64,000 bases of DNA from Ignavibacteria bacterium (GTDB lineage: Bacteria > Bacteroidota > Ignavibacteria > Tepidaquicellales > Tepidaquicellaceae): the NCBI GenBank assembly GCA_028714695.1, contig JAQTLX010000012.1, positions 60,892 through 124,891 of the forward strand, in the 5' to 3' direction. A program made the position numbers and the translations under genes. Shown here one piece after another: positions 42,211 to 50,767 of the stretch. The notes beneath the pieces were generated by a model. The model saw only the letters and a program-made list of their open reading frames with translations. It was not told the origin of the DNA and ran no database searches. Every line of letters starts with the position of its first letter. Position 1 is the first letter of the stretch.

Positions 42211-43653
42211 TTGGGAAAAAAAGGATTCACATATAAAGATTTTGATTCTAAAGAATACGCCGATAAAAAAACATACTGGCGCAGGCGCAACAGATATTAT
42301 CACAATTCAATCACCGAGTTCATCAAATTCGTAGTGCCGGCAGGAGCGTCGGTACTTGAAATCGGATGCGGTGCCGGAGAAACGCTCTCTGCACTTGGTT
42401 CCGGCTACGCGGCGGGAATTGAAATAAACAGGTTTCTGGCGGCAGAAGGCGCAAAAAGATTTCCGGGCATTGAATACATAACCGCTGACATAGAATCCGA
42501 AGAGCCGTTGAACGGATTGATTTCGAAAAATGCAAAATTCGATTTTATAATTGTGTCAGATCTGGTTGGTACTTTGCAGGATATTCAAAAGACATTTGAA
42601 AAACTCACGGCAGTGTCGCATTCAGGCACAAAGATAATTGTAACATATTATAATTATTTCTGGAATCCTGTTTTGAAACTCGGCGAGATGCTCGGGATGA
42701 AATTGAAAGAGGGCGAAACAAACTGGCTTTATATAGAGGAAATCAAGAACCTCCTTTATCTTTCGGATTACAACGTTATAAAAAGCGGTTCGCTAATGCT
42801 GATACCAAAGCGGATTCCGTTAATATCGGGATTGTTCAACAGATATTTCTCAAAACTTCCGATACTGAAAAGATTATGCCTTGCGGGCTGGGTTATCGGC
42901 AATTACAGAAAAGAACGCAATGCGGAAAAGGAATATTCGGTAAGCGTTCTGGTGCCTTGCAGGAACGAAGAAGGCAACGTTGACAGAATACTCAAAAGGA
43001 TACCCGAACTCGGTAAACACACTGAAATCATATACGTCGAAGGAAATTCTTCGGATAACACTTATGCGAGAATCGAAGAACTCATAAAACAAAATCCTGA
43101 TAAGGATATAAAACTTTTCAAACAGCCCGGAAAAGGAAAAGGCGATGCAGTCAGAACAGGATTTGAAAAAGCACAGGGCGATATATTTGTGATACTCGAT
43201 GCTGATATGACGGTTGCGCCTGAAGACCTTACGAAATTTTATGATGCCCTTGCAAACGGAAAAGGCGAATTTATAAACGGAACGAGGAATGTGTATCAGA
43301 TGCATGAAAAAGCAATGAGAAGGCTGAACAAATTGGGAAACATTTTTTTCAGCAAAGTATTTACGTGGCTCCTGGGGCAGAGAATCACGGATACTCTCTG
43401 CGGAACAAAGGCATTGTTTAAAAAAGATTACGAAAGAATAACTGCAAACCGTAAGTATTTCGGTGATTTCGATCCTTTCGGTGATTTCGATCTGCTCTTC
43501 GGCGCATCGAAATTGAACCTGAAGATTATTGAGATACCGATACGATACGGCGAAAGAACATACGGCGATACGAATATAAGCAGATTCAGAGACGGTTTCA
43601 TGCTACTCAGAATGTGTTTTTTCGCCATGAGAAAAATAAAATTTGTACCATAA
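42211..43653 (+). CDS. fused SAM-methyltransferase and GT2 (polyprenyl-phosphate glycosyltransferase-like) protein
   Basis: 480 residues, TTG start directly after the preceding stop codon. Residues about 20-200 are a methyltransferase (VLEIGCGAGETLSALGSGYA, FIIVSDLVGTLQDIQ, GTKIIVTYYNYFW). Residues about 244-480 are a GT2 domain: SVLVPCRNEEGNVDRILKRI, IIYVEGNSSDNTY, GKGKGDAVRTGFEKA, VILDADMTVAPEDL (DxD) and DTLCGTKALFKK. The GT2 part is close to dolichol-phosphate mannose/glucose synthases. The fusion couples methyl transfer and donor or acceptor synthesis in one polypeptide. Both catalytic signatures appear intact. Confidence 0.87.
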   Translation: MGKKGFTYKDFDSKEYADKKTYWRRRNRYYHNSITEFIKFVVPAGASVLEIGCGAGETLSALGSGYAAGIEINRFLAAEGAKRFPGIEYITADIESEEPLNGLISKNAKFDFIIVSDLVGTLQDIQKTFEKLTAVSHSGTKIIVTYYNYFWNPVLKLGEMLGMKLKEGETNWLYIEEIKNLLYLSDYNVIKSGSLMLIPKRIPLISGLFNRYFSKLPILKRLCLAGWVIGNYRKERNAEKEYSVSVLVPCRNEEGNVDRILKRIPELGKHTEIIYVEGNSSDNTYARIEELIKQNPDKDIKLFKQPGKGKGDAVRTGFEKAQGDIFVILDADMTVAPEDLTKFYDALANGKGEFINGTRNVYQMHEKAMRRLNKLGNIFFSKVFTWLLGQRITDTLCGTKALFKKDYERITANRKYFGDFDPFGDFDLLFGASKLNLKIIEIPIRYGERTYGDTNISRFRDGFMLLRMCFFAMRKIKFVP

Positions 43654-43671
43654 GTAATATTAATAAAAAGG

Positions 43672-44205
43672 ATGCGAAAACTAACACACGCGGAGATAAA
43701 GGCAGAGAGGAAAGATTTAACCGTTATAAATAATTACAAACGGAATCCGATTTACGTTTTATGCGACAATATAAGGAGTATATTTAATGTTGGCGCAATA
43801 TTCAGGGCATCCGACGGTGCTTTTGTTGAAAAAATCTATCTTACAGGTTATACCCCGTATCCGCCGAGAAAAGAAATCGAGAAAGTTGCGCTTGGCGCAA
43901 CACTGAGTGTGCCGTGGGAATACGTAAAAGACCCGCTTGATGCTGTCAGGGATTTAAAGCAGAAGGGCATTAAAATTTGTTCGCTTGAACTTACGGACAA
44001 CGGAAAAATGATATGGGATTTAAAGAAAGAGGATTTTCCCCTTTGCATAATACTCGGGAATGAAATAACTGGAGTTGCGAAAGAACTTATTGACGAATCT
44101 GATTTTGCGGTTGAACTGCCGATGCTCGGAATGAAACAGTCTTTAAATGTTTCGGTAGCGACCGGAATAGCACTTTATGAAATGGTAAGAATTTTAAATT
44201 ATTAA
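43672..44205 (+). CDS. SpoU/TrmH-family RNA 2'-O-methyltransferase
   Basis: 177 residues, the short TrmL/TrmH-like form. SPOUT motifs: NIRSIFNVGAIFRASDGAFV (motif 1), CIILGNEITGVAKELI (motif 2) and LPMLGMKQSLNVSVATGIAL (motif 3, trefoil knot). Methylates a ribose in tRNA or rRNA; which position is unknown. Lies 18 bases after the glycan fusion gene and directly before the Sua5 gene. Confidence 0.9.
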   Translation: MRKLTHAEIKAERKDLTVINNYKRNPIYVLCDNIRSIFNVGAIFRASDGAFVEKIYLTGYTPYPPRKEIEKVALGATLSVPWEYVKDPLDAVRDLKQKGIKICSLELTDNGKMIWDLKKEDFPLCIILGNEITGVAKELIDESDFAVELPMLGMKQSLNVSVATGIALYEMVRILNY

Positions 44206-44209
44206 TAAT

Positions 44210-45166
44210 CTGGAAACGAAAATAATAAATAGTACGGATATTGCATCCGGAGAAATTAAGAAAGGCAGGCTAATTGCGCTGCCTACGGAGACTGTGTACG
44301 GTCTTGCTGCGGATGCGCTTAACACCGATTCGGTGATTAAAATCTTCGAGACAAAAAAACGTCCCGACTTCAATCCGTTGATTGTGCATTTATCGTGCAT
44401 AGAAGATTTTAAGAAATACACGCTAAATATTCCCGATGAAGTTTACAGAATAGCGGAAAAATTTTCTCCGGGTCCTATCACGTACGTAATAAAGAAAAAC
44501 AACATCATACCCGATATTGTTACTGCGGGAATGGATACGGTTGCATTAAGAATTCCTTCGCATCCGATGTTCAGGGATGTTCTGAAAGACAGCGGCAGAC
44601 CAATCGCGGCGCCCTCGGCAAATATGTTCGGGAAAATATCTCCCACAACAGCGGAAGAAGTGAAAAAGGAACTCGACGGAAAAATTGAGTATATACTTGA
44701 CGGAGGGAAATGTCCGATAGGGATAGAATCGACTGTCATAAGTTTTGCCGAAGACAGAATATTTCTTCTACGGCCCGGATTTGTAACAAAAGAAGAAATA
44801 GAAAAACTGCTGGGAAAAGAAATTGAGGATAAGAAATTCAATGCAGGTAAATTAAGGTCGCCGGGCCTTTTAAAGTCCCATTATGCACCTGTAACGCCAC
44901 TTTACTTTACTGATAATATTGAATATTTTAAGATTATTAAAGGTAACATAGGAATTGTCGATTACAGTAAATATAAGGATTTAAAAACCACGGCTCTGAA
45001 TCTTTTTTCCGATTTAAGAAAAGCGGATGAACAGAAATATGATTACATAATAACATCAAAGGTTGAGAATAAAGGGCTTGGGATAGCGATTAACGACAGG
45101 CTTGTAAAAGCCGCGTCGGGAAACATAACACTTGAGAACGGTCAGGTATCGTTCAGAAAAAAATAA
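44210..45166 (+). CDS. tsaC: L-threonylcarbamoyladenylate synthase, Sua5/YrdC type
   Basis: 318 residues if started at CTG 44210. The family motif KKGRLIALPTETVYGLAADA is essential for the KxR/SxN active site and begins upstream of the first ordinary start (GTG 44294), so that start would delete the active site. No ATG, GTG or TTG exists between the preceding in-frame stop (44195-44197) and 44294. CTG at 44210 gives (M)ETKIINSTDIASG, the typical METK-like N-terminus; ATT at 44198 or 44201 are alternatives. The Sua5 C-terminal link (LRSPGLLKSHYAPVTPLYF) is present. Makes threonylcarbamoyl-AMP for tRNA t6A37. Confidence 0.88.
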   Translation: METKIINSTDIASGEIKKGRLIALPTETVYGLAADALNTDSVIKIFETKKRPDFNPLIVHLSCIEDFKKYTLNIPDEVYRIAEKFSPGPITYVIKKNNIIPDIVTAGMDTVALRIPSHPMFRDVLKDSGRPIAAPSANMFGKISPTTAEEVKKELDGKIEYILDGGKCPIGIESTVISFAEDRIFLLRPGFVTKEEIEKLLGKEIEDKKFNAGKLRSPGLLKSHYAPVTPLYFTDNIEYFKIIKGNIGIVDYSKYKDLKTTALNLFSDLRKADEQKYDYIITSKVENKGLGIAINDRLVKAASGNITLENGQVSFRKK

Positions 45167-45179
45167 TTAGTTTTATAAA

Positions 45180-46811
45180 ATGAAAAAGTCATTTCTATAT
45201 TTATTTGCCTTCTTGATTTTATTGCCTGTAAAAACATTTTCCCAGGAAAATACCGAATATATTTTCCTGTTCGATAATTCAGGAAGCATGTCGGGATTTT
45301 ACAGAGAGCACAACAGCGCATTCAAAGTATTCTGCAAAGCCCTTATAAAAAATTCGGTCAAACCTCAGGATTTTGCTAGCGTAAGCCTGTTCACGAAATC
45401 GGATTCAAAGCGCGCACTAATCTCACCGAAAGAAATTTTCAGAGGAAGCGGAAAAGAACTTATTCCCGATCAATTGACGGAAAAGATGGTAATGATGCGT
45501 GCAAATGACGGCGGATTCGGTACAACCGACCTTATAGAAGCCCTCGACAGGTCGATAGAAAAAATGAAGGGCGAAACGGCAGTAATTTGGCTTGTAACGG
45601 ATAACATAAACGACAACAGCGGAAGCGGCGATTCATCATATTTCAATACGCTTGAGTTTTATAAGAAACTCCGCAATGACGATAATTTCAGAAAAATTAT
45701 GCTGTATCCCATTCCAGAAAAAGTCGTCGAAGCCGGCTGGGAATCATACGGTTACGTGGTTTACGGAATTGTGTATTCTAAAAAACCCTTGCAGCAGAGT
45801 TCGTATGAATATTACGACGCAATGATGAGAAGCATCGGAATAAAGCAAAGGGCGATAACGTTAAAACCGCTCGACATAGGAACAATAGTGCTTATACCTA
45901 AAGTAACCCAGAGCAAAATCTCGCCGATGAAGTTGTTCTATGACGGGAAAATTCTCAGGGGATTTGATTTTGAAGAGGGGGAAAGAATTAAAGAGACGTT
46001 CAGCGATCTTACGTTAAAATCAAATTTGTTCCCGCATACTATAAAAAGCGCAAAACTAGATGTGCATCTTGAAAACTTCAAATCATCCGATTATTCCGTA
46101 AAGACTCTGGGCTCACAGACAATCACGCCTTCGACCGTAAGCAATGTTTCTCCTGAGGGCGAGGTAAAGGGGTTCACGGTAATCTTTGACATGCCCGAAA
46201 TATCACCGAAGTTTTCATTCAATACTATTTTCAAGGAGGATTTTTCGGTCGGCGGTAATCTTGTCCTTGAAGTGACGAACGTTGATATAGTCCTCGATGA
46301 AAATTACATGAACAATTTTAAAACGCTTTTCGCGCTGCAGACGGTTCCTGAGATATTCAAACCTGTTCTGAAGGACAAAAAAATTGTTACATATATACCG
46401 CTTGAAATACGCATAAAGTACGGAGCATGGAGGCTGTTCGTTCTGATAGGCATGTTTGCTGTACTGCTTATTCTGATAAGCATTCCGGCGTATTTGTTCA
46501 TGAAGAAAAAATGTTTTTTAATATCAGTGAATAATAATGACGATTCGATATGTCTTAATTCTTTATCGTCATTCGATGTATATTCTCCCGATTCGCAGAA
46601 TCTTGGCAAAGTAAAAAAGACAATAGGCGGAGTGTTGAGATTTACTTACTCTAAATTCAGCACGGAACCGTCCAAAACAATAACTTTAATCGAAGGCATT
46701 CCCGTTAACATAGAAATAGAGGAGGAAGGTTATAAGAAACAATCTTATACTATACTATTAAAAAAACCCGAAATAATTTCTGAAAGTTCGGATATATCAA
46801 AATATCATTAG
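45180..46811 (+). CDS. exported von Willebrand factor A domain membrane protein
   Basis: 543 residues. Signal peptide MKKSFLYLFAFLILLPVKTFSQ. vWA domain about 27-215 with a MIDAS motif DNSGS (Asp32, Ser34, Ser36) and TTDLIEALDRSIE, VIWLVTDNIND. A beta-rich region follows (about 225-410), then one membrane span (about 417-443, WRLFVLIGMFAVLLILISIP) and a C-terminal beta domain of about 95 residues in the cytoplasm. Not recognised as a named family. Metal-dependent adhesion or complex assembly in the periplasm is likely. It precedes the giant barrel protein gene, so the two may work together. Confidence 0.78.
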   Translation: MKKSFLYLFAFLILLPVKTFSQENTEYIFLFDNSGSMSGFYREHNSAFKVFCKALIKNSVKPQDFASVSLFTKSDSKRALISPKEIFRGSGKELIPDQLTEKMVMMRANDGGFGTTDLIEALDRSIEKMKGETAVIWLVTDNINDNSGSGDSSYFNTLEFYKKLRNDDNFRKIMLYPIPEKVVEAGWESYGYVVYGIVYSKKPLQQSSYEYYDAMMRSIGIKQRAITLKPLDIGTIVLIPKVTQSKISPMKLFYDGKILRGFDFEEGERIKETFSDLTLKSNLFPHTIKSAKLDVHLENFKSSDYSVKTLGSQTITPSTVSNVSPEGEVKGFTVIFDMPEISPKFSFNTIFKEDFSVGGNLVLEVTNVDIVLDENYMNNFKTLFALQTVPEIFKPVLKDKKIVTYIPLEIRIKYGAWRLFVLIGMFAVLLILISIPAYLFMKKKCFLISVNNNDDSICLNSLSSFDVYSPDSQNLGKVKKTIGGVLRFTYSKFSTEPSKTITLIEGIPVNIEIEEEGYKKQSYTILLKKPEIISESSDISKYH

Positions 46812-46857
46812 TCCCATATTACAAAAGAGGGTAACATGGACTTTTATACTTGCCTGC

Positions 46858-49800
46858 TTGCTGGCTATGCAGGGTATAGTTTATCCTCAACAGGACCCGA
46901 ATTACAAACAGCAGAAATTCAAACTTACCTATACTGACACACTAATCATAACAGGCGATAAATTTGTAATTCAGAATACTGACGTTCTTATAGTTGACGG
47001 CAAGACGCTTGTGCGTTATATCGACTACGTTATAAATTACAGGAACGGAATAATATCTTTCGCAAAGGATTTATTCAGCAGATACTCTTTCGATACGCTT
47101 CGCATATATGATATAACCGTGAGGTATGATTTGTTTCCGTATACATTAAAAGAAGAATATTCAATTTTCGATGTAAAAATCGAAAAAGACACTCTGACAG
47201 GGGACACAATACAGATTGCAACGCAATCGACCGACCTCATTGAAAATTTATTCGAAGGAACCGATCTTCAAAAATCAGGAAGTCTTTTCAGGGGATTCAC
47301 GCTGGGAACGAACAAGGACCTTTCGCTCAATTCGGGCTTCAAACTGCAATTGAACGGCAAACTCACAAAAGATATTGAAATCACGGCGGCGCTGACTGAT
47401 GAAAATACGCCGATTCAGCCGGAAGGCAATACGCAGAAACTTCAGGAACTCGATAAAGTTTTTATAGAATTGAGAAGCAGCAATCTTGCGGCAACAATCG
47501 GCGACATAGATGTTTCGCTTCAATCATCGGAGTTTTTTAACTTCAAAAGGAAAATTCAGGGAGCGAAGGGATACGGTGATTTCGGTTTCGGAAATTTCAT
47601 GGTAACGGGAGCAGTATCGCGGGGTAAATTCAACACTAACAATTTCAACGGGTCGGACGGTGTTCAGGGACCGTACAGGTTAACGGGTCTGTATAATGAA
47701 ATTAACATCGTGATATTGTCAGGGACAGAAAGAGTCTATGTTGACGGAGTGCAGATGACAAGAGGGGAGCAGGCGGATTACGTTATTGATTACGGTTTGG
47801 GGCAGATTACTTTTACAAACAAAAGGCTGATAACAAATTCTTCGCGCATTGTGATTGATTTTGAATACTCCGAAAGAAAGTACAGCCGAACATTGATGAT
47901 ATCGAGCAACGGATTGAAACTTTTCAATAAAAAACTTTCGGTGAACGTTTCATATCTTAATGAAACGGATAATGAAGACAGAACGATTGATTTCACTCTC
48001 AGCGATTCGGACAAAGCAGTGCTTAAAAATGCAGGCGCCGATAAATTCAAGGCAACGCGTTCAGGGATTGTATTTGCGGGGAGAGATTCGCTGAACCGTC
48101 CTCTCGGTTCTTACATAAAAGTTGATACACTTATAAACAATTCCAACTATTCTTTTTACAGATTCCGGCCCGGAAGCGACAGCGCGCTATATCAGGTTAC
48201 ATTTTCTTACGTCGGACAGGGAAGGGGCGATTACGTAAGCATAAGCACTTATCAGTATAATTTTGCGGGGATAGGACAGGGGAGTTACGCGCCGATTGTA
48301 TTCCTTCCGATACCAACGTCATACCAACTTGCAGGAGTTAGTTTCGATTATTCGGCAAACAGGAACAGGGACTTTTATGTCAAAATGGAATCCGCTGTAT
48401 CGATTTTTAATATGAATAAATTTTCAATAACGGACGTCAAAAAAAACGGGCTGGCATTGAACGGTGAAGCGGGTTACAGAAAAACAAATTTTAAACTCCT
48501 CGGAATAAATTTTGACAATGTTGCCGTATCATATAAAGAAAGGTATATAGGTAAAAAATTCGTCACACTGGACAGGATAAATTCAGCGGAATTCAACAGG
48601 GACTTTGATTTGTCGGACACAACATCGGCGATTGAAAATTACCGTGACGGAAGTCTGACAATAGCGCCCGGCAAACTCACAAAAATTCAGGGCAACTTCG
48701 CGCAATTGCTTAGAGGCGATTTCTTTAATTCCACAAGGTTTACGGGGTCGTTCGATTTTAACAATTCAGCGTCTCCCGGTTTTAATAAGAATCTTCCGAT
48801 ACTTCGATATTCGGCAGAAAATATTTCGAGCAGCAATACAAATTACAGCACGAACGGCTCGTGGTTCAAGCAAAGCGCTTTTCTCGGATTCAAAAGATTT
48901 TTCGGAGAGGAAAACAAACAGAAGTATATTGAATTATCCGCGTCCATGAACAATGAAAACAGAAAATCATCTTTACATACCGCATCTGCCGATAGTCTGC
49001 TTGCTGAAAGTTTTGCATTTCTCGAAGTGATACCTAAACTTGTTGTGAATAATATTCTGAACCTCACACTCTTCACCGAACTCAATTACAGAAAAGACGA
49101 TGCGCCTTACAGGGGTGCAATAACGAATCTTTCAAACTCCTTTACTCAGCGTTACGGGCTGGTTTATAACGGCATCGGCTGGTTCAGCGCGGATATGGAC
49201 GTGGCAATTAGAAAAAGAAATTATTCTGAAATTATACAGAGCACTGATAATCAGAGCAATAAATCTGTACTTGTAAACTCCCGTATGAGATTCTCCCCGC
49301 TGAACAGCGCTGTACTCGCAGATGTGCTCTATTCTGTTACAAGCGAGCGAACTGCCATTGTGCAGAAACTTTTTGTTTTGGTGCCGGTTGGGCAGGGAAA
49401 TTACATATATCTCGGCGATGTTAATCACAACGGAATTCAGGACGAGAACGAGTTCCAGTTGACGAATTACGATGGCAATTATATAAAATTAAACATACCT
49501 ACCGACCAGTTCTTCCCGACTGTAGATTTAAAAACATCTTTAAGGTTTACGTTAAAGCCGTCTAAGTATTTATATGCCAAGAGTAACGGCATCATTGCGG
49601 ACGTGTATAATAATTTTTCCAGTGAAACTTACATAAGAATAGACGAAAAAAGTAAAGACCCTGTAACAGATAATATCTATTTCCTGAGAACAAGCACATT
49701 CCTGAACGATTCTAATACAATAGCGGGAACACAGATGCTTCAGCAGGATATATTTTTCTTCGAGAACAATCCGATGTATTCATTAAGGCTCAGATTCTTG

Positions 49801-50370
49801 CAATCGAACAGCATGAATCAGTATTCATCGGGCAACGAAAGGAATCTTAATATTCAGCGTTCCTTCAGAATACGGCTTGGACTTACAAAAGACTTAACGA
49901 CACAGGTTGAACTGATAAACAAAGCGGACAGAAATATTGCGGCTGTAAATTCGATTCGCAACAGGAATATTTATGCAAACAACATTAATACCGACCTTAC
50001 ATACAGACCGATACAAAAAATAGAAAGCGGATTTCAGTTGAACTTCTCGAAAGCAGATGATTTTTATCCTGTTGTCGCGACAAGGGCGAGTATAAACCAG
50101 GAAATCCTGAGATTTATATATTCTTTTGTTTCGTCTGGCAGGATAAGAGTTGAACTGGAAAGGGATGAAGTAATATTGAATCTTCCGGAATCAAATTTCC
50201 CTTATGAACTTACAAACGGGCGTCCTTCCGGAAAAAGTTATTACTGGCGGGCATCGTTTGATTACAGCATTAGCAAGAACATACAGGCATCCGTCAACTA
50301 CGACGGCAGGTCCGAAGGCTCGAAGCAGGTAATTCACACAGGGCGCGCCCAGGTAACCGCATTCTTTTAA
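46858..50370 (+). CDS. very large outer-membrane beta-barrel/surface protein, unassigned
   Basis: 1170 residues from the first usual start (TTG 46858), but the frame is open back to 46777 and the hydrophobic TWTFILACLLAMQGIVYPQQ that looks like the signal peptide starts before it. The true start is therefore upstream and non-standard. The body has repeated beta-hairpin blocks (about 100-400) with LSLNSGFKLQLNGKLTKDIE, GDIDVSLQSSEFFNFKRKIQ and a YVDGVQMTRGEQADYVIDYG segment. An EF-hand-like GDVNHNGIQDENEFQL loop follows (about 860), then long alternating strands to a terminal Phe (QVTAFF), as in barrel proteins. Family name not recognised; similar proteins seem typical of Ignavibacteria relatives. 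Confidence 0.7.
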   Translation: MLAMQGIVYPQQDPNYKQQKFKLTYTDTLIITGDKFVIQNTDVLIVDGKTLVRYIDYVINYRNGIISFAKDLFSRYSFDTLRIYDITVRYDLFPYTLKEEYSIFDVKIEKDTLTGDTIQIATQSTDLIENLFEGTDLQKSGSLFRGFTLGTNKDLSLNSGFKLQLNGKLTKDIEITAALTDENTPIQPEGNTQKLQELDKVFIELRSSNLAATIGDIDVSLQSSEFFNFKRKIQGAKGYGDFGFGNFMVTGAVSRGKFNTNNFNGSDGVQGPYRLTGLYNEINIVILSGTERVYVDGVQMTRGEQADYVIDYGLGQITFTNKRLITNSSRIVIDFEYSERKYSRTLMISSNGLKLFNKKLSVNVSYLNETDNEDRTIDFTLSDSDKAVLKNAGADKFKATRSGIVFAGRDSLNRPLGSYIKVDTLINNSNYSFYRFRPGSDSALYQVTFSYVGQGRGDYVSISTYQYNFAGIGQGSYAPIVFLPIPTSYQLAGVSFDYSANRNRDFYVKMESAVSIFNMNKFSITDVKKNGLALNGEAGYRKTNFKLLGINFDNVAVSYKERYIGKKFVTLDRINSAEFNRDFDLSDTTSAIENYRDGSLTIAPGKLTKIQGNFAQLLRGDFFNSTRFTGSFDFNNSASPGFNKNLPILRYSAENISSSNTNYSTNGSWFKQSAFLGFKRFFGEENKQKYIELSASMNNENRKSSLHTASADSLLAESFAFLEVIPKLVVNNILNLTLFTELNYRKDDAPYRGAITNLSNSFTQRYGLVYNGIGWFSADMDVAIRKRNYSEIIQSTDNQSNKSVLVNSRMRFSPLNSAVLADVLYSVTSERTAIVQKLFVLVPVGQGNYIYLGDVNHNGIQDENEFQLTNYDGNYIKLNIPTDQFFPTVDLKTSLRFTLKPSKYLYAKSNGIIADVYNNFSSETYIRIDEKSKDPVTDNIYFLRTSTFLNDSNTIAGTQMLQQDIFFFENNPMYSLRLRFLQSNSMNQYSSGNERNLNIQRSFRIRLGLTKDLTTQVELINKADRNIAAVNSIRNRNIYANNINTDLTYRPIQKIESGFQLNFSKADDFYPVVATRASINQEILRFIYSFVSSGRIRVELERDEVILNLPESNFPYELTNGRPSGKSYYWRASFDYSISKNIQASVNYDGRSEGSKQVIHTGRAQVTAFF

Positions 50371-50767
50371 ATTTATATCTTAGAATATGAAAAGAAATGT
50401 TTCGGACTGATGTTTCTTACCGGCGGTTTTATTTATCATACCGTCTTACTGACATTATCGTTTATAACATTCGTTAGAGCAAAATATACAGTTGAAGATA
50501 AAGAGCATTTTAAAAAGACTAATATTTATAACGTTGACACCATTAGATGTGATTTGTAATTTTAGAAGTCGAAAATATTTTGCGAGTAAATTACGCTTGT
50601 ATTAGATTCTTACATCTTATCGGGGGGAATAAATTAAAATAATTGCGAAAATTGGCGAAATTTCTCCATTTCCGATTCAAGTGCATTTTATTAACTTTTT
50701 AATATAATATAATGTTTAACTAAAATTTCTTATATTTATATATCTCAAACTAATTAAATACCTCGTT
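50371..50767. other. intergenic region, 397 bases
   Basis: AT-rich gap before the S1 protease gene. It contains one small frame (listed separately) and no terminator or TAnnTTTG element that I can place with confidence. The last 60 bases are nearly all A and T. Confidence 0.5.
50410..50559 (+). CDS. possible small membrane protein, 49 residues
   Basis: ATG at 50410 to TAA at 50557-50559. MFLTGGFIYHTVLLTLSFIT is a hydrophobic N-terminal segment, followed by a charged tail (RAKYTVEDKEHFKK). A single-span membrane peptide or unrelated chance frame. No ribosome site or promoter seen. Confidence 0.2.
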   Translation: MFLTGGFIYHTVLLTLSFITFVRAKYTVEDKEHFKKTNIYNVDTIRCDL

